A stretch of DNA of 64,000 nucleotides from Palsa-506 sp963836355 (GTDB lineage Bacteria; Actinomycetota; Actinomycetes; Streptosporangiales; Streptosporangiaceae), in the NCBI GenBank assembly GCA_963836355.1, contig CAWIJO010000006.1:646210-710209 (forward strand), written 5' to 3'. A model generated the notes under the pieces. The model had not been told where the DNA came from. It saw nothing but the letters and a program-made list of their open reading frames with translations, and ran no database searches. Within the stretch, counting starts at the first letter, position 1; each line of letters starts with the position of its first letter. Shown piece after piece: positions 8,801 through 17,934 of this stretch. The position numbers and the translations under genes are program-made.

Positions 8801-11800
8801 GCCGATGCTACGTTGGGCGGCGCCACCGACCCGACCGGCCTGGTCGGGCAGGCCGCCCGCCTGCAGCAGGCGCTCACCGCGCTCGCCCCGGCCGGGCCGA
8901 TCGTGCTCGTTGCGCTCGGCGGCGCCGGGCACGCCGCCCGCCTGGCGGCCGACGCAGTTCCGGCCGTGACCCACCTGCTCACCCTTGGCACTCCGTGGAG
9001 CCCGATCACCTTCGACACCGCACGCACCGGCGTCCCAGCCGACGCGCTGCGCCTGCTGAAGGCGCTCATCCCGGTTCCCGATCCGGCCGACCCCGATGAC
9101 GCCGACCTCGCTCGCGGGCGGGCGCTGATCACCGGGTCAATGGATGCGGTGCGCGGCCAGCCCTACATCGCGGACCTCGAGGCGGATCGGCCGATCACCC
9201 CAATCCGCGCCGACCTCAGCGCGGTCGCCGCCTTCGGCACGCTGACCGACGCCGCGGTGACCCGCGCCGTGACGGCGGTGTTCGCCGCCGGCCTCTCGGC
9301 CCGGGCCCGCGACCGTCTGCCAGCCGCGTTGAGCCCGCCCGACACCGCCTACGCCGGTATCCGAATCCCGTTCTCGTTCCTCACACCACCTGGCGGCCAC
9401 GGCACGACGGTGACCGGCGCGGCCATGCTCACCCTGGGCAGCGCCGCCCGCAGCGGCCCCACGATCACCGCATCACCGGCCGTCCACCTCGAGCTGGACG
9501 TAGCCGACTCCGACGGCTGGCTGATCGGTGGTCCCGGGACCACGCCGGTCGGCGGCGCACTGCCCCTGGAGCTGCGCCGGGTCCGCCTCCTGGTCGACGT
9601 CGGGCTGCACGGCGGCGCGTCCGGCGCCCGTCTCGTGCTCGGCGAAGGGGCGGCTCTCGGCGCCGAGTGGGCCCAGCTCGTCGTCCAGCCGCCGGCCGGT
9701 GCCTCGGGTTCGATCGAGCCACTGCCGATGCTGCCCGAGGCGCGGGCGCTGATCAGCGCGCTGACCGCCAAGCTCGCCGGTGCAGTCGCAACCAGCCCGG
9801 CCGGGCTGGTGTCGGCTTTGCTCAAGGCCGCCGGGCTGGCCGATGCCTCGGGTGCCCTCGTGCCGGACGCGCTCGACCACCTGCTGCACGACCCGGCCGC
9901 CCAACTGGCCGCCGTGCCCAGGGCGGCGCTGATGGCCGCCCTGGCCGGCTTGATCCCCGCCCTGAGCACCACCGGCGATACGGTCCACCTGCAGCTGGGA
10001 CCGCTGACGGTCGACGGTGATTTCGCGGCCAAGACGATCGGCGTCACCGCATCCGGCGACGGCTTGATCGCCTGGTCGGCCGGGGTCTCATTCGACAGTG
10101 CCGGCCATCCGAGCGTGCAGGCCGGCCTCGGCGACGCCACCCGTGACGCGTTCGCGATCACTGCTCAGTCGGGCCCGCCGCGCGCCGAGCTCATCCGCCC
10201 GGGCGCGGCTGCTGTCGAGCTCTGGCCGAGTCCGGACGTCGATGGGCTGGGCCGCTTCGCCGTCGCCGCCGTGCCGGCCGAGGCTTTGCGGGTCGTGCTC
10301 GAGGGCCTGCGCACGATCCAGACCGGCCTCGGCACCGCCCTGGACGATCTCGCGTCGGCTCTCGGCATGCTGGCTCCCGCCGACGGCACCGGGCACCGGG
10401 CCGTCCTCGCGCCGTTGCGGCTCTTTGACGACCCGGCCGGCTGGTTCACCCAGGGTGGCGTGCTCAGCGCCGTCACCGGCGAGCCATTCGACGCCGAACG
10501 CGTCATCGACCTGCTCGAAGCGCTCAAGCCCTTCGTCGGCCTGGACGGCACGCCTCGCGGCACCTGGCCGATCGCTGACGGCCTGCAGGTAACGGCCACC
10601 AGCACCGCGGCCGGGGCCACCGTCGGCCTTTGGGTCGACACCGCGAGCTGGCTGGCCGACGACGCCGACCGGGCACCATTCGCGGCTGGGCTGAGTGCGT
10701 CGCTAGCCCTGACCCCATCCGGGCACCCGCGCCCTTCGGTCGAGGTTTTCCTCGGCATCCCCGACGGGCCGGGCGGCACCAGCACGCCCGAGCATCGCCG
10801 GGCCGCCCACGCCGTGGTCGACGGCTCAGGCCTGCGGCTGTTCCTGCGCCCGGCCACCGGCACCGACATCGAGATCTTCCCGCACCTGGCTGGGCTGGCG
10901 TCGCTGCTCGGAGCCGGGATCAACGCGGTCCTGCCCATCGCCTTGAACGAGCTCGCCAAGCTGTCGGGCGACTCGGTCCGGGACACGATCGCCAACCTCG
11001 TGAGCGCCGCCGGGCAAGGCCTGGCGATCGCCTCGACGGCATCGCCGGCGGTGTTCGACGGCGCCGCCATCAGGGCGCTGGCTGCCGACCCGGCGGCGTA
11101 CCTGCGCGCCCATCTGGGTGACTTGCTGACCAAGGTGGTCGCCAGCCTCGACCCGTTGCTGCAGCAGATGCTCGGGCTGCCGGCCGGCCAGCACGTGGCA
11201 GTGCTGTCGGATACCGGGGTGATGACCGTGACGGTGCGGACCGTGGTCGTTACGGTGCAGACCGCGCCCTTCGCCGTGCAGGCAGCAGCGAGCGTCGACG
11301 GCCTGCCGGTGCTCGGTGCGGTGTCGCTGAGCCTGGCGGCCGACGCCACGGGGCTGACGGGCTGGTCGGCCGGGGCCGGACCGGCAGCGATCGACCTCGG
11401 CGGCCCGGTGATCCGGCCATTCGCCCGGGCCTGCTACGCCACCCCCGGCGGCTGGCACGCCGAGATCGGGCTGGGCCTGGATGATCAGGGCCCCAGCGAG
11501 GTCGGTCATCGCGAGCTGGAAGCACGCTGGCGCCAGGCTGCCGGCCTCAGCATGCTCGTCACCACCCAAGCGGCCAGCAGTGTCACCGAGGACGCCAGCC
11601 CGGCCACGATCGCGGAGGCGGCGATCGACGCGGTACTCGACCTGGTCGGCGGCTGGGTGCTGGGGGCCGACGAGGTCATCGACCTGCTTGGCAACGCCGT
11701 CGGCGGTAAGACGGTCGGCTTCGTCCTGCAGGGCTCGATCCTCGACCCGGCCGCACCGCTGACCGCGCCGCGCCTGCTGCCCGGACTGCTCGACGGCTGG

Positions 11801-14800
11801 CCCGCCAAGGCGCTGACCCTGGCGACCCAGCTGGCCGCGGCCGCGCCGGCGGTGACGATCGGGCCATTCGCCCTTGGCATTGTCAGCCCCGATGGCAGGC
11901 TCGGGATCTCGCTCACCGCGGCCGACGCGGCCGGGATCGACCTCACCGGCGCCGATAACGATTTGTCGCTTCACCTGGAAGTCGATGCGTCCTGGATCGA
12001 CCCGCCCGCCCCGCCCGGCATTGTCATCAGCCTGCTCACCGTCAGCGGTGCGGAGGTCACGCCGACCCCGGGGATCGCCATCGACGGGATCGGCGTGCGG
12101 CTGGGCAAGAACAGCGGCCCGCTGATCGATGAGGGCCTGCGGCTGGATTCGGTCGCTGTGCACCTGTTCGGCAGCATCCAGCTCGACTCGTCGCAGCACA
12201 TCACCTACGGCGGTGGCTTCGAATTCGAGCTCGGCGGGCTTGCGGTGCCGCTCGGCAGTGGCGGCGGCGACAACGCCGTCGCGAAGGGGATCATCCACGA
12301 CGCCGGGGGCAGTGGCAGCCCACCCCGCCCGGCCTTCAGCCCGGCGGTCGCGGTTCAGGATCACGGCTCCGGCGTCGAGGTCAGCCTGTCGGCCGGGAGC
12401 GGCGACGGCCCGTGGTTCTTCCCCATCCAGCGCGCGTTCGGCCCGGTGTACCTCGGGGAGATCGGCCTGGGCATCGACTACCGCCAGGGCATCTTGCCCC
12501 GTCAGCTCGAGATGATCAGCCTCTATCTCGACGGCCAGGTGTCCCTGCTCGGCCTCACCGCCGCGGTCGACAAGCTGCGCTTCGGCTACCACGTCTCGCG
12601 CCCGTTCTTCGACCCGACTTCGTGGGAAGTAGATGTCGACGGCTTCGCGATCTCCAGCGACATTGGCGGGCTGAGCCTGGCCGGCGGGCTGCGCAAGTTC
12701 CCGCTCGACGCGCCACTCGCGGGAGTCGAGTACCTGGGCATGCTCAAGATCGGCTTCGGCAGCTACGGTCTCGACCTGTTCGGCGGGTACGCGCACCCGA
12801 CCACGGCAGCCGGTGCCCAGTTCGCGTCGTTCTTCGCCTTCGGTGCGCTGCACGCCCCGATCGGCGGGCCGCCGGCCTTCTTCATCACCGGCATCGCGGC
12901 CGGTTTCGGCATCAACCGCGACCTGGTCACACCCGACATCGACCACATCACCACGCACCCGTTCATGCAGGCGCTCCGGGCACTCGGTCCCGAGCCCGAG
13001 CCCATGCAGCAACTGCAGCAGATGCGGGCGATTGTGCCGCCGGCGCAGGGGGAGTACTGGGTCGCGGCCGGGATCAGTTTCACCAGCTTCGTGCTGGTCA
13101 CCGGCGAGCTCCTGGTGACCGTCCAGTTCGGCGACGGGCTGGACCTCGCGATCCTGGGCCTGGCCCGCATCCAGCTGCCGGAGCCTGTGATACCGCTCGT
13201 CAATATCGAGCTGGCCCTGCTGGCCCGGTTCTCCTCGACCGAGGGCACTTTGCTCGTCCAGGCGCAGCTGACCGAGAACTCCTATGTCCTGGCCCCGTCC
13301 GTGCACCTCACCGGTGGTTTCGCCTTCCAGACCTGGTGGAAAGGCCCGAACGCCGGCCAAGTGGTCGTGACGATCGGCGGCTACCACCCGCGCTTCCATC
13401 ACGACGGCTACCCAGTTGTGCCCCGGGTCGGCCTCAACTGGTCGCCGATCGATGAGATCAGCATCATCGGCGGCGCCTACTTCGCCATCTGCTCCGAGGC
13501 GATCATGGCGGGCATCAGCCTGCAGGTCACCGCGGAACTCGGCCCGGCCCACGCCAAGCTCAGCTTCGGTGGCGACGCGATCGTCTACTTCGACCCGTTC
13601 TGGTTCCAGGTCGACGTGTACGCCGAGGCCGAGATCGGCATCACCATCTGGCTGCTGTTCGGCAGCATCGACCTCGACGTTCATCTCGGTTTCGACGTCA
13701 CCGTCGAGGGGCCGCCCGTCCATGTCGAGGGGCACTTCAGCGTGGCCGGCATCTCGATCCCGTTCGAGTTCGGCGACAGGACCAACCCGGCCGACAAGGC
13801 GCTGGACGGCCCGGCGTTCGCGGCCAAGTACCTGCGCGGCGACGCGAAGGCCCAGGTGCTGCAGGCCGCGGTGCTGCGCGGCGGGCTGACCGCCGGCAGG
13901 TCGAGCGCCGCCGGATCGGGCGGGGTCGACAAGCCGCCGGATGGCAGCGCTGAGCATCCCTTCCGGGTCGTGCCGGAGTTCCAGCTGACCTTCGTCTCGA
14001 TCGTCCCCGTCGTGACGATGACACTGACCGGCGGCGGGAACACCCACTCGGTGGCGTCGAACGCGCCGGGGCTCGGGGTGGCCCCGATGTACTCGGCAAG
14101 CCTGGACACCGCGCTGTCGATCGCGCTCGCCTCGCTGGACGGGCAGGACTTCGGCCTCAGCGGGATCGCACTGGCGGCGCGGCCGGGTGCGGCGTTCCCC
14201 AAGGGCGTCTGGGGACAGGCGCAGAACCCGCAGGCCAAGACCGTCCCGGCCGGCGACATCATCCCGGCCTCGGACGGCCTCACCATCGACACGACGATCC
14301 CGGATAGCCACTTCACCGGCGCCCCGCCGATCGATTACCACCAGGTAGAGCTGCCACTGGACGGCCGCAAGCCGCTGCCCTTCGTCACCAACACCGCTCA
14401 GACCAACGAACGCGTCACGCAGGCGATCGCACTCAAATCCGCTGCCAGCGTGTTCGCCGAAGGGGTCGTCGACGACACAGTGCGCTTCGAACGGGCCGCG
14501 GTCGTGCTCGCCGGCGGGGGCAGCGGGCGGACGACGGTCGCCGCGCTGCGCGGCGAGCGGGCCGCCGCACCGTCCTTCGGTTCACTGGCCGACGACATGC
14601 AGGACGCGCCCGCCGCGGTCTCGCCCACGGTCACTCCGGTCGTCGTCGATCGCACACCGCCGCCGCCCGTGCGCTTCAACCCGATCGTCAAGGCAGTGCT
14701 GGGCGTGCCGCTCTCGCTCACGCTGGACCGGCCGCCCGGCACGAGCGTGAAGGATCCGGGCAGAGCGGTCGCAGCACCGCCACCGACGCTGGCTTCGGTG

Positions 14801-15934
14801 AGCACGTCCGTGCTCGGCAGCACCCAGGTAGCGCTGTCGGTGCTGCCTCGCTCGGGTGCCGACAACCAGACCACGATCCTGCCGACGGGGGTAGCGCCCC
14901 TGACCCGGTTGGCGTCAGCATCGGTGGCCGCGGTGGCCAACGCCCAGCCGGCCCCGGCCGCGGCCGGCCGGCTAGTCACGCTGGCCTCCGGGCTGACCGG
15001 CACCCAGACACTCGCGAACACCGGTGACCCGGCGGTGGTCAACGAAGGCGAGCTGGCCGTGATCACAGTGGCGCAGCGCCCGGCCGGCCCTGCGCCGGAC
15101 ACGCTGACGGCCATGGACGGCGCCACCCGGCTGCTCAGCCTGGCCGCCAGCGGCCGGCCAGTCGATGATCAGGTCGTCGGCGCCGACGGTGCAGCCGCGA
15201 CGGTGCAGCTGCCCAACGAGACCGAGCGGGTGATCGTCGTCGGGCTTGGCGCGGACACGAGTGCGGCGGGAACGTTGCCGGGCTGGTACGCCGGGCAATC
15301 TCTGCCCTTGCTCGGCTGGGGCACGGCGCTGTGCGGCGGGGCGGTCATCTCGGTCCAGGGCACCCGCATCGGCGCCAACCGCGAGCTCGCCGACGGTGGC
15401 TGGGTACTGGCCTCGTCGCTCGTCGCGGCCGCCCAGGTCACGACGTCCTTCACCGACCCGGTCAGCGCGGTCGCCGTCGCGGTCGATGACTATCTCGGGG
15501 CAGATGCGGCCGGCACCATCTCGATCCGGCTGCTCGACGCCAGCCGGGTGCTGGACGCGGCTGGGGTAGACCCGCTGCCACCGCTGGCACTGGTTGACGG
15601 CGTGCGCACGATCCTCGTCTACGCGATCACCGCGACCGGGCCGGAGCCGGCGGTGCTGGTCGAGGACTGCGGCGGCGGGCAACTGGCCGGAGTGCTCGGT
15701 TCGGTCGACGGCCCGGCGGCGCTCGCCGCGCTGCTGGCAACCCAGGGGATCGAATCCGCCGTATCGCAACCGCTCGTCGGCGGACCCGGGCAGCGACGGG
15801 TGCGGTACACGCTGGGCGACGGCCCGATCGTTACGCCCGCCGCGGCGCCGACGGAACAGACCACCGCCGGGAAGGCGGTGCCGGCCAACAAGGCGGCACC
15901 TGAGCAGGCAGCGCCCGGGAAGAGAGCACGATGA
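5885..15934 (+). CDS. Giant 3,349-residue protein with DUF6603-type region
   Basis: One uninterrupted frame of 10 kb. Residues 1 to ~2050 alternate beta-rich blocks with amphipathic Ala/Leu helices; a loose unit (helix, then 'ADPxxxLxxWLxxL') recurs around LLADPLSTLSAWWHDL, LVADPVGALKSWLAGL and LAADPAAYLRAHLGDLL. Around residues 1003-1045 there is an alpha/beta-hydrolase-like stretch (IVLVALGGAGHAARLAAD ... LLTLGTPWSP) in which the nucleophile Ser is absent. Residues ~2080-2640 match my memory of DUF6603 proteins of bacteria and fungi: a block including GEYWVAAGISFTSF and VVTIGGYHPRFHHDGYPVVP then VGLNW. The last ~700 residues are Ala/Pro/Thr-rich and end in a basic tail. No signal peptide, LPXTG or transmembrane anchor is seen. 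The next gene starts within its stop (ATGA). Likely a long scaffold; the function is unknown to me. Confidence 0.85.
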   Translation: MTNLPALDPEIIDLGLAIGLLTPSGSGVELDSGWFADPGTQLTGVLADDNRRGALIRFADAVLAKGNHSEQGGVVLVPVVNLRELSDDETLPDVVVSVSLDASPANYTEVGLAAALTTIDPASTTQVAIPLYRAAKTGKTVPQAFALLDGGVVKLATELTLQTATPSIDDFGLAGVSVAVETALTGGSPPSFTLALKGLHLPGAASSSDVQIGGPGVSVQDSLLSLVLGLVRQSADALTGAAATQAKAMLDLLGLGNATGIPPLPVEGLRAHGVSALQSWFVAVMGVKSARAAWLGSLSTVLGGTPVIDNLTTAYVDIPIGSGPVSARLSLAASTGASGHLLITPALGLTLRTDVAGAITIGAEAKATLFTLDVASRSITAAPEAEFVLTCAGTGAGAKLLASPVAQIGSLRLGLALVGGEPRALIQLLDVDVESQHHDVLDLSTPDAAVAAAGQVAGSLIAAALAALGDAGTELAGLLGLTPPAGVTAIDGAKLLADPLSTLSAWWHDLMTAQAARVPDVLTHLRNLIIGPLQLAAGDVVTGTGTAADPWSIPVLTRLSIDCWLDGSRLTVAPTLSLRAARTLAGGCTTVLTQLRVGLLRVDLAAQQAQFPVSIDFTARLRATGGTQARLALGPAAIVADFIGLHAGWSPDGGIAVEFLAPNLGIDAGDTPIPLALPTIDANGHLDVAPEAWTSVEALIGVLAASSARGWLADLADLAGWNPASADPPALSMAELVADPVGALKSWLAGLVTDSDQLATLTATLAHFFGGTRQGLAGIFAGSGTPSDPWLATLGGSAELPQLAVWLGPDGPVAAAAQASDAIRQWRPGMTGLSTDALASAVADEARAGPEVALLAAGRAQLASGLQALAGRWTGTDGLAGPPSAPVTGLITILRPDITFDQLATQPLGPLLPGGLPPGAVVVRVAVSAPTDLPWTAPAGQLLDLTAPGIAPASFTVAAPATGDWAIALAPRADATLGGATDPTGLVGQAARLQQALTALAPAGPIVLVALGGAGHAARLAADAVPAVTHLLTLGTPWSPITFDTARTGVPADALRLLKALIPVPDPADPDDADLARGRALITGSMDAVRGQPYIADLEADRPITPIRADLSAVAAFGTLTDAAVTRAVTAVFAAGLSARARDRLPAALSPPDTAYAGIRIPFSFLTPPGGHGTTVTGAAMLTLGSAARSGPTITASPAVHLELDVADSDGWLIGGPGTTPVGGALPLELRRVRLLVDVGLHGGASGARLVLGEGAALGAEWAQLVVQPPAGASGSIEPLPMLPEARALISALTAKLAGAVATSPAGLVSALLKAAGLADASGALVPDALDHLLHDPAAQLAAVPRAALMAALAGLIPALSTTGDTVHLQLGPLTVDGDFAAKTIGVTASGDGLIAWSAGVSFDSAGHPSVQAGLGDATRDAFAITAQSGPPRAELIRPGAAAVELWPSPDVDGLGRFAVAAVPAEALRVVLEGLRTIQTGLGTALDDLASALGMLAPADGTGHRAVLAPLRLFDDPAGWFTQGGVLSAVTGEPFDAERVIDLLEALKPFVGLDGTPRGTWPIADGLQVTATSTAAGATVGLWVDTASWLADDADRAPFAAGLSASLALTPSGHPRPSVEVFLGIPDGPGGTSTPEHRRAAHAVVDGSGLRLFLRPATGTDIEIFPHLAGLASLLGAGINAVLPIALNELAKLSGDSVRDTIANLVSAAGQGLAIASTASPAVFDGAAIRALAADPAAYLRAHLGDLLTKVVASLDPLLQQMLGLPAGQHVAVLSDTGVMTVTVRTVVVTVQTAPFAVQAAASVDGLPVLGAVSLSLAADATGLTGWSAGAGPAAIDLGGPVIRPFARACYATPGGWHAEIGLGLDDQGPSEVGHRELEARWRQAAGLSMLVTTQAASSVTEDASPATIAEAAIDAVLDLVGGWVLGADEVIDLLGNAVGGKTVGFVLQGSILDPAAPLTAPRLLPGLLDGWPAKALTLATQLAAAAPAVTIGPFALGIVSPDGRLGISLTAADAAGIDLTGADNDLSLHLEVDASWIDPPAPPGIVISLLTVSGAEVTPTPGIAIDGIGVRLGKNSGPLIDEGLRLDSVAVHLFGSIQLDSSQHITYGGGFEFELGGLAVPLGSGGGDNAVAKGIIHDAGGSGSPPRPAFSPAVAVQDHGSGVEVSLSAGSGDGPWFFPIQRAFGPVYLGEIGLGIDYRQGILPRQLEMISLYLDGQVSLLGLTAAVDKLRFGYHVSRPFFDPTSWEVDVDGFAISSDIGGLSLAGGLRKFPLDAPLAGVEYLGMLKIGFGSYGLDLFGGYAHPTTAAGAQFASFFAFGALHAPIGGPPAFFITGIAAGFGINRDLVTPDIDHITTHPFMQALRALGPEPEPMQQLQQMRAIVPPAQGEYWVAAGISFTSFVLVTGELLVTVQFGDGLDLAILGLARIQLPEPVIPLVNIELALLARFSSTEGTLLVQAQLTENSYVLAPSVHLTGGFAFQTWWKGPNAGQVVVTIGGYHPRFHHDGYPVVPRVGLNWSPIDEISIIGGAYFAICSEAIMAGISLQVTAELGPAHAKLSFGGDAIVYFDPFWFQVDVYAEAEIGITIWLLFGSIDLDVHLGFDVTVEGPPVHVEGHFSVAGISIPFEFGDRTNPADKALDGPAFAAKYLRGDAKAQVLQAAVLRGGLTAGRSSAAGSGGVDKPPDGSAEHPFRVVPEFQLTFVSIVPVVTMTLTGGGNTHSVASNAPGLGVAPMYSASLDTALSIALASLDGQDFGLSGIALAARPGAAFPKGVWGQAQNPQAKTVPAGDIIPASDGLTIDTTIPDSHFTGAPPIDYHQVELPLDGRKPLPFVTNTAQTNERVTQAIALKSAASVFAEGVVDDTVRFERAAVVLAGGGSGRTTVAALRGERAAAPSFGSLADDMQDAPAAVSPTVTPVVVDRTPPPPVRFNPIVKAVLGVPLSLTLDRPPGTSVKDPGRAVAAPPPTLASVSTSVLGSTQVALSVLPRSGADNQTTILPTGVAPLTRLASASVAAVANAQPAPAAAGRLVTLASGLTGTQTLANTGDPAVVNEGELAVITVAQRPAGPAPDTLTAMDGATRLLSLAASGRPVDDQVVGADGAAATVQLPNETERVIVVGLGADTSAAGTLPGWYAGQSLPLLGWGTALCGGAVISVQGTRIGANRELADGGWVLASSLVAAAQVTTSFTDPVSAVAVAVDDYLGADAAGTISIRLLDASRVLDAAGVDPLPPLALVDGVRTILVYAITATGPEPAVLVEDCGGGQLAGVLGSVDGPAALAALLATQGIESAVSQPLVGGPGQRRVRYTLGDGPIVTPAAAPTEQTTAGKAVPANKAAPEQAAPGKRAR

Positions 15935-17934
15935 CAACGCCCGGATTTTTCGAGCTCTACCCGTCCGCGCGGCCGGCCCTGCCGGCCGGCAGCTACACGG
16001 CATCGAGCACCAGCGCGCTGAGCGCCAGCCCGCCGGCCGGAGCCGACGGCACCATTCCAGTCGACGGCACCCAGTTCAAGCTGCACATCGACGCGCCCCG
16101 CTACGTCCTGCCGCCCGACCAGATCCTGTCGACCTTCCCGCCGGCGGGGTCGCAGGGCGACTGGCGCGAGCGGCTACCCCAGATCGTGCTGAAACGGCGC
16201 ACGCTGCCGTGGGAACGCAACCCCAAATCCGGTCAGCTGCCCGAGACGCCCCCGCCATGGCTGGCCCTGATCGTGCTAAGCGAGGGTGAAGGGTTGCTCA
16301 GCACCGACGTCGACGTCTCCCAGTGCGTCACGCCAGGCGTCGATCTGGGCCCGGACGCCGACGTCGCCACGGGCAAGTACCTGGAAGTCAGCCAGGACAT
16401 CATCGACGCGGTGTTCCCGTGCCAGGACGAACTGGACCTGCTCTGCCACGTCCGCAAGGTTGACCTGAGCGACACCGAACTAGCTCTGGGCGACGACGAC
16501 GGCTACCTGGCCGTAGTGATCGCCAACCGCCTGCCGCAGCCCGCGCCGCCGATTGCCCCGGCCGGCGACCCGCAGCCCCGTAAGTACACGGCCTATCTGA
16601 TCAACCTTGAGGAGCAAACCACGAAGCTGCCCGCCACCGAACCCGAACCTGTCTTCCAGTTCGACGCGACGCTGCAGTTCGCCGACGCCAAGTACCAGGT
16701 CAAGGCGCCGAACGCCTCGCTCGATCAGATCGCTATGCAGCTCGGCCCGGGCGCCCGCGAGCAGGCTCAGCTGCCCGGCGCTGAGCGGGCGATCGCGCCG
16801 CTGGCCGCCAGCACTGAACTGATCGCGTACGGCACCGGCAAGGGCCTGGAGACCGCTGCGTCGTCCTGGGCGACCGGGCCGGCGAAGGCCGGCGCCAAGA
16901 GTTCGGGCGATCTCGCGATGGCCAGTGGCTACAAGCTCGGCCTGAACCAGGGCGTGGTCGTGTTCGCGGAGCAGCGGGTGCGCTTTCCGGTCCTCGTCTC
17001 GTGGGACTTCACCTGCACCGGTGACGGCGGTTTCGAGCGGCTGATGAACGAGCTGGACGTCGGCCTGCTCGGCACGCTCGACACCGACCAGCCGGCGCCG
17101 CTGCCGGAGGTGGCCCTGACCGGGCACGTCGCGCTGTCGCACCGCACGCGGCATGGCGACCCGGCGCGGTCGTGGTACCGCGGCCCGCTCGGCCCGCAGC
17201 CGACGGTTCGCACCGGGCCAGTCGACGGCCTGCTGACGATGGCCCACGTCTCCGATCAGCTGCGCAAGGTGGTCCCGGACGGGCGCGAGGACATCTCACT
17301 GGCCGCGATGTTCGAGATCGGGCGGCTGCTGACCCTGAGCAAGCCAACCCTGGTGGCCGCGATGATGGACTGGCGCCGCGAGCTGTTCGGGGCGGCGCGC
17401 GCCCGCGAGCTGGCCGACCTGCTGGCCGGTGATCTGCTGGCCGGCATCGGCACCGGCCTCATCGGCGGACGGTCGGCGCTGGAGTCGCTGGTGCGCACCC
17501 ACCTGGTGGGTGCCTTCACTGCCGCGGCGCCCGGTGCGCTGGCCCCGACCGCGCAGCTGGTCACCGCGGCCCGGGTGCCCGAGGACCTGCAGGGACTAAC
17601 GGGACCCGCCGTACTGCAGGGGCTCGGGGCCGACCCGCAGACCGTCTATGCGGCGACCAGGCAGTCCGGGCCGGAGGGCATGGGCCAGGTGCCACTGGCG
17701 ACCGCGCCCACCAGCGGCCGGCCGGTCTCGACCGACCGGCTGGCGATGGCCCGGCTGAACAACCATCTCAGCGACCGGGTCGACGCGCTGACGGTCGACT
17801 CCCTCAAACTCGTCCCGGTGCCAGCACCCGGCGCGGCGCCCGCTGCTGGACCTGTGTTGCGGCGGAGCCAGCGCAAGGACGGTCTCGACCGATTGATCGA
17901 GCAGGCCAGTGATGCACACGGCGCTGGGGAGTGA
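15931..17934 (+). CDS. 667-residue conserved protein of the large operon
   Basis: Begins inside the stop of the giant gene (ATGA overlap). The N-terminal third carries FKLHIDAPRYVLPPDQIL followed by TFPPAGSQGDW, LPQIVLKRRTLPWERNP and PPWLALIVLSEGE. I recognise this pattern as a family that recurs beside the other members of this operon, but it has no assigned function. The middle is mixed alpha/beta, with a probable beta domain around VVFAEQRVRFPVLVSWDFTC. The C-terminal third is helical (MAHVSDQLRKVVPDGRED). No signal peptide or membrane helix. It is probably an assembly component that contacts the giant protein, inferred from coupling alone. Confidence 0.8.
   Translation: MTTPGFFELYPSARPALPAGSYTASSTSALSASPPAGADGTIPVDGTQFKLHIDAPRYVLPPDQILSTFPPAGSQGDWRERLPQIVLKRRTLPWERNPKSGQLPETPPPWLALIVLSEGEGLLSTDVDVSQCVTPGVDLGPDADVATGKYLEVSQDIIDAVFPCQDELDLLCHVRKVDLSDTELALGDDDGYLAVVIANRLPQPAPPIAPAGDPQPRKYTAYLINLEEQTTKLPATEPEPVFQFDATLQFADAKYQVKAPNASLDQIAMQLGPGAREQAQLPGAERAIAPLAASTELIAYGTGKGLETAASSWATGPAKAGAKSSGDLAMASGYKLGLNQGVVVFAEQRVRFPVLVSWDFTCTGDGGFERLMNELDVGLLGTLDTDQPAPLPEVALTGHVALSHRTRHGDPARSWYRGPLGPQPTVRTGPVDGLLTMAHVSDQLRKVVPDGREDISLAAMFEIGRLLTLSKPTLVAAMMDWRRELFGAARARELADLLAGDLLAGIGTGLIGGRSALESLVRTHLVGAFTAAAPGALAPTAQLVTAARVPEDLQGLTGPAVLQGLGADPQTVYAATRQSGPEGMGQVPLATAPTSGRPVSTDRLAMARLNNHLSDRVDALTVDSLKLVPVPAPGAAPAAGPVLRRSQRKDGLDRLIEQASDAHGAGE

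Noticed and set aside
10826..14341. 1,171-residue minus-strand open frame inside the giant gene
   Set aside because: Its Arg/Gly/Asp-rich composition is that of a shadow frame opposite high-GC coding sequence, and the plus-strand protein has recognisable DUF6603 content over the same DNA.
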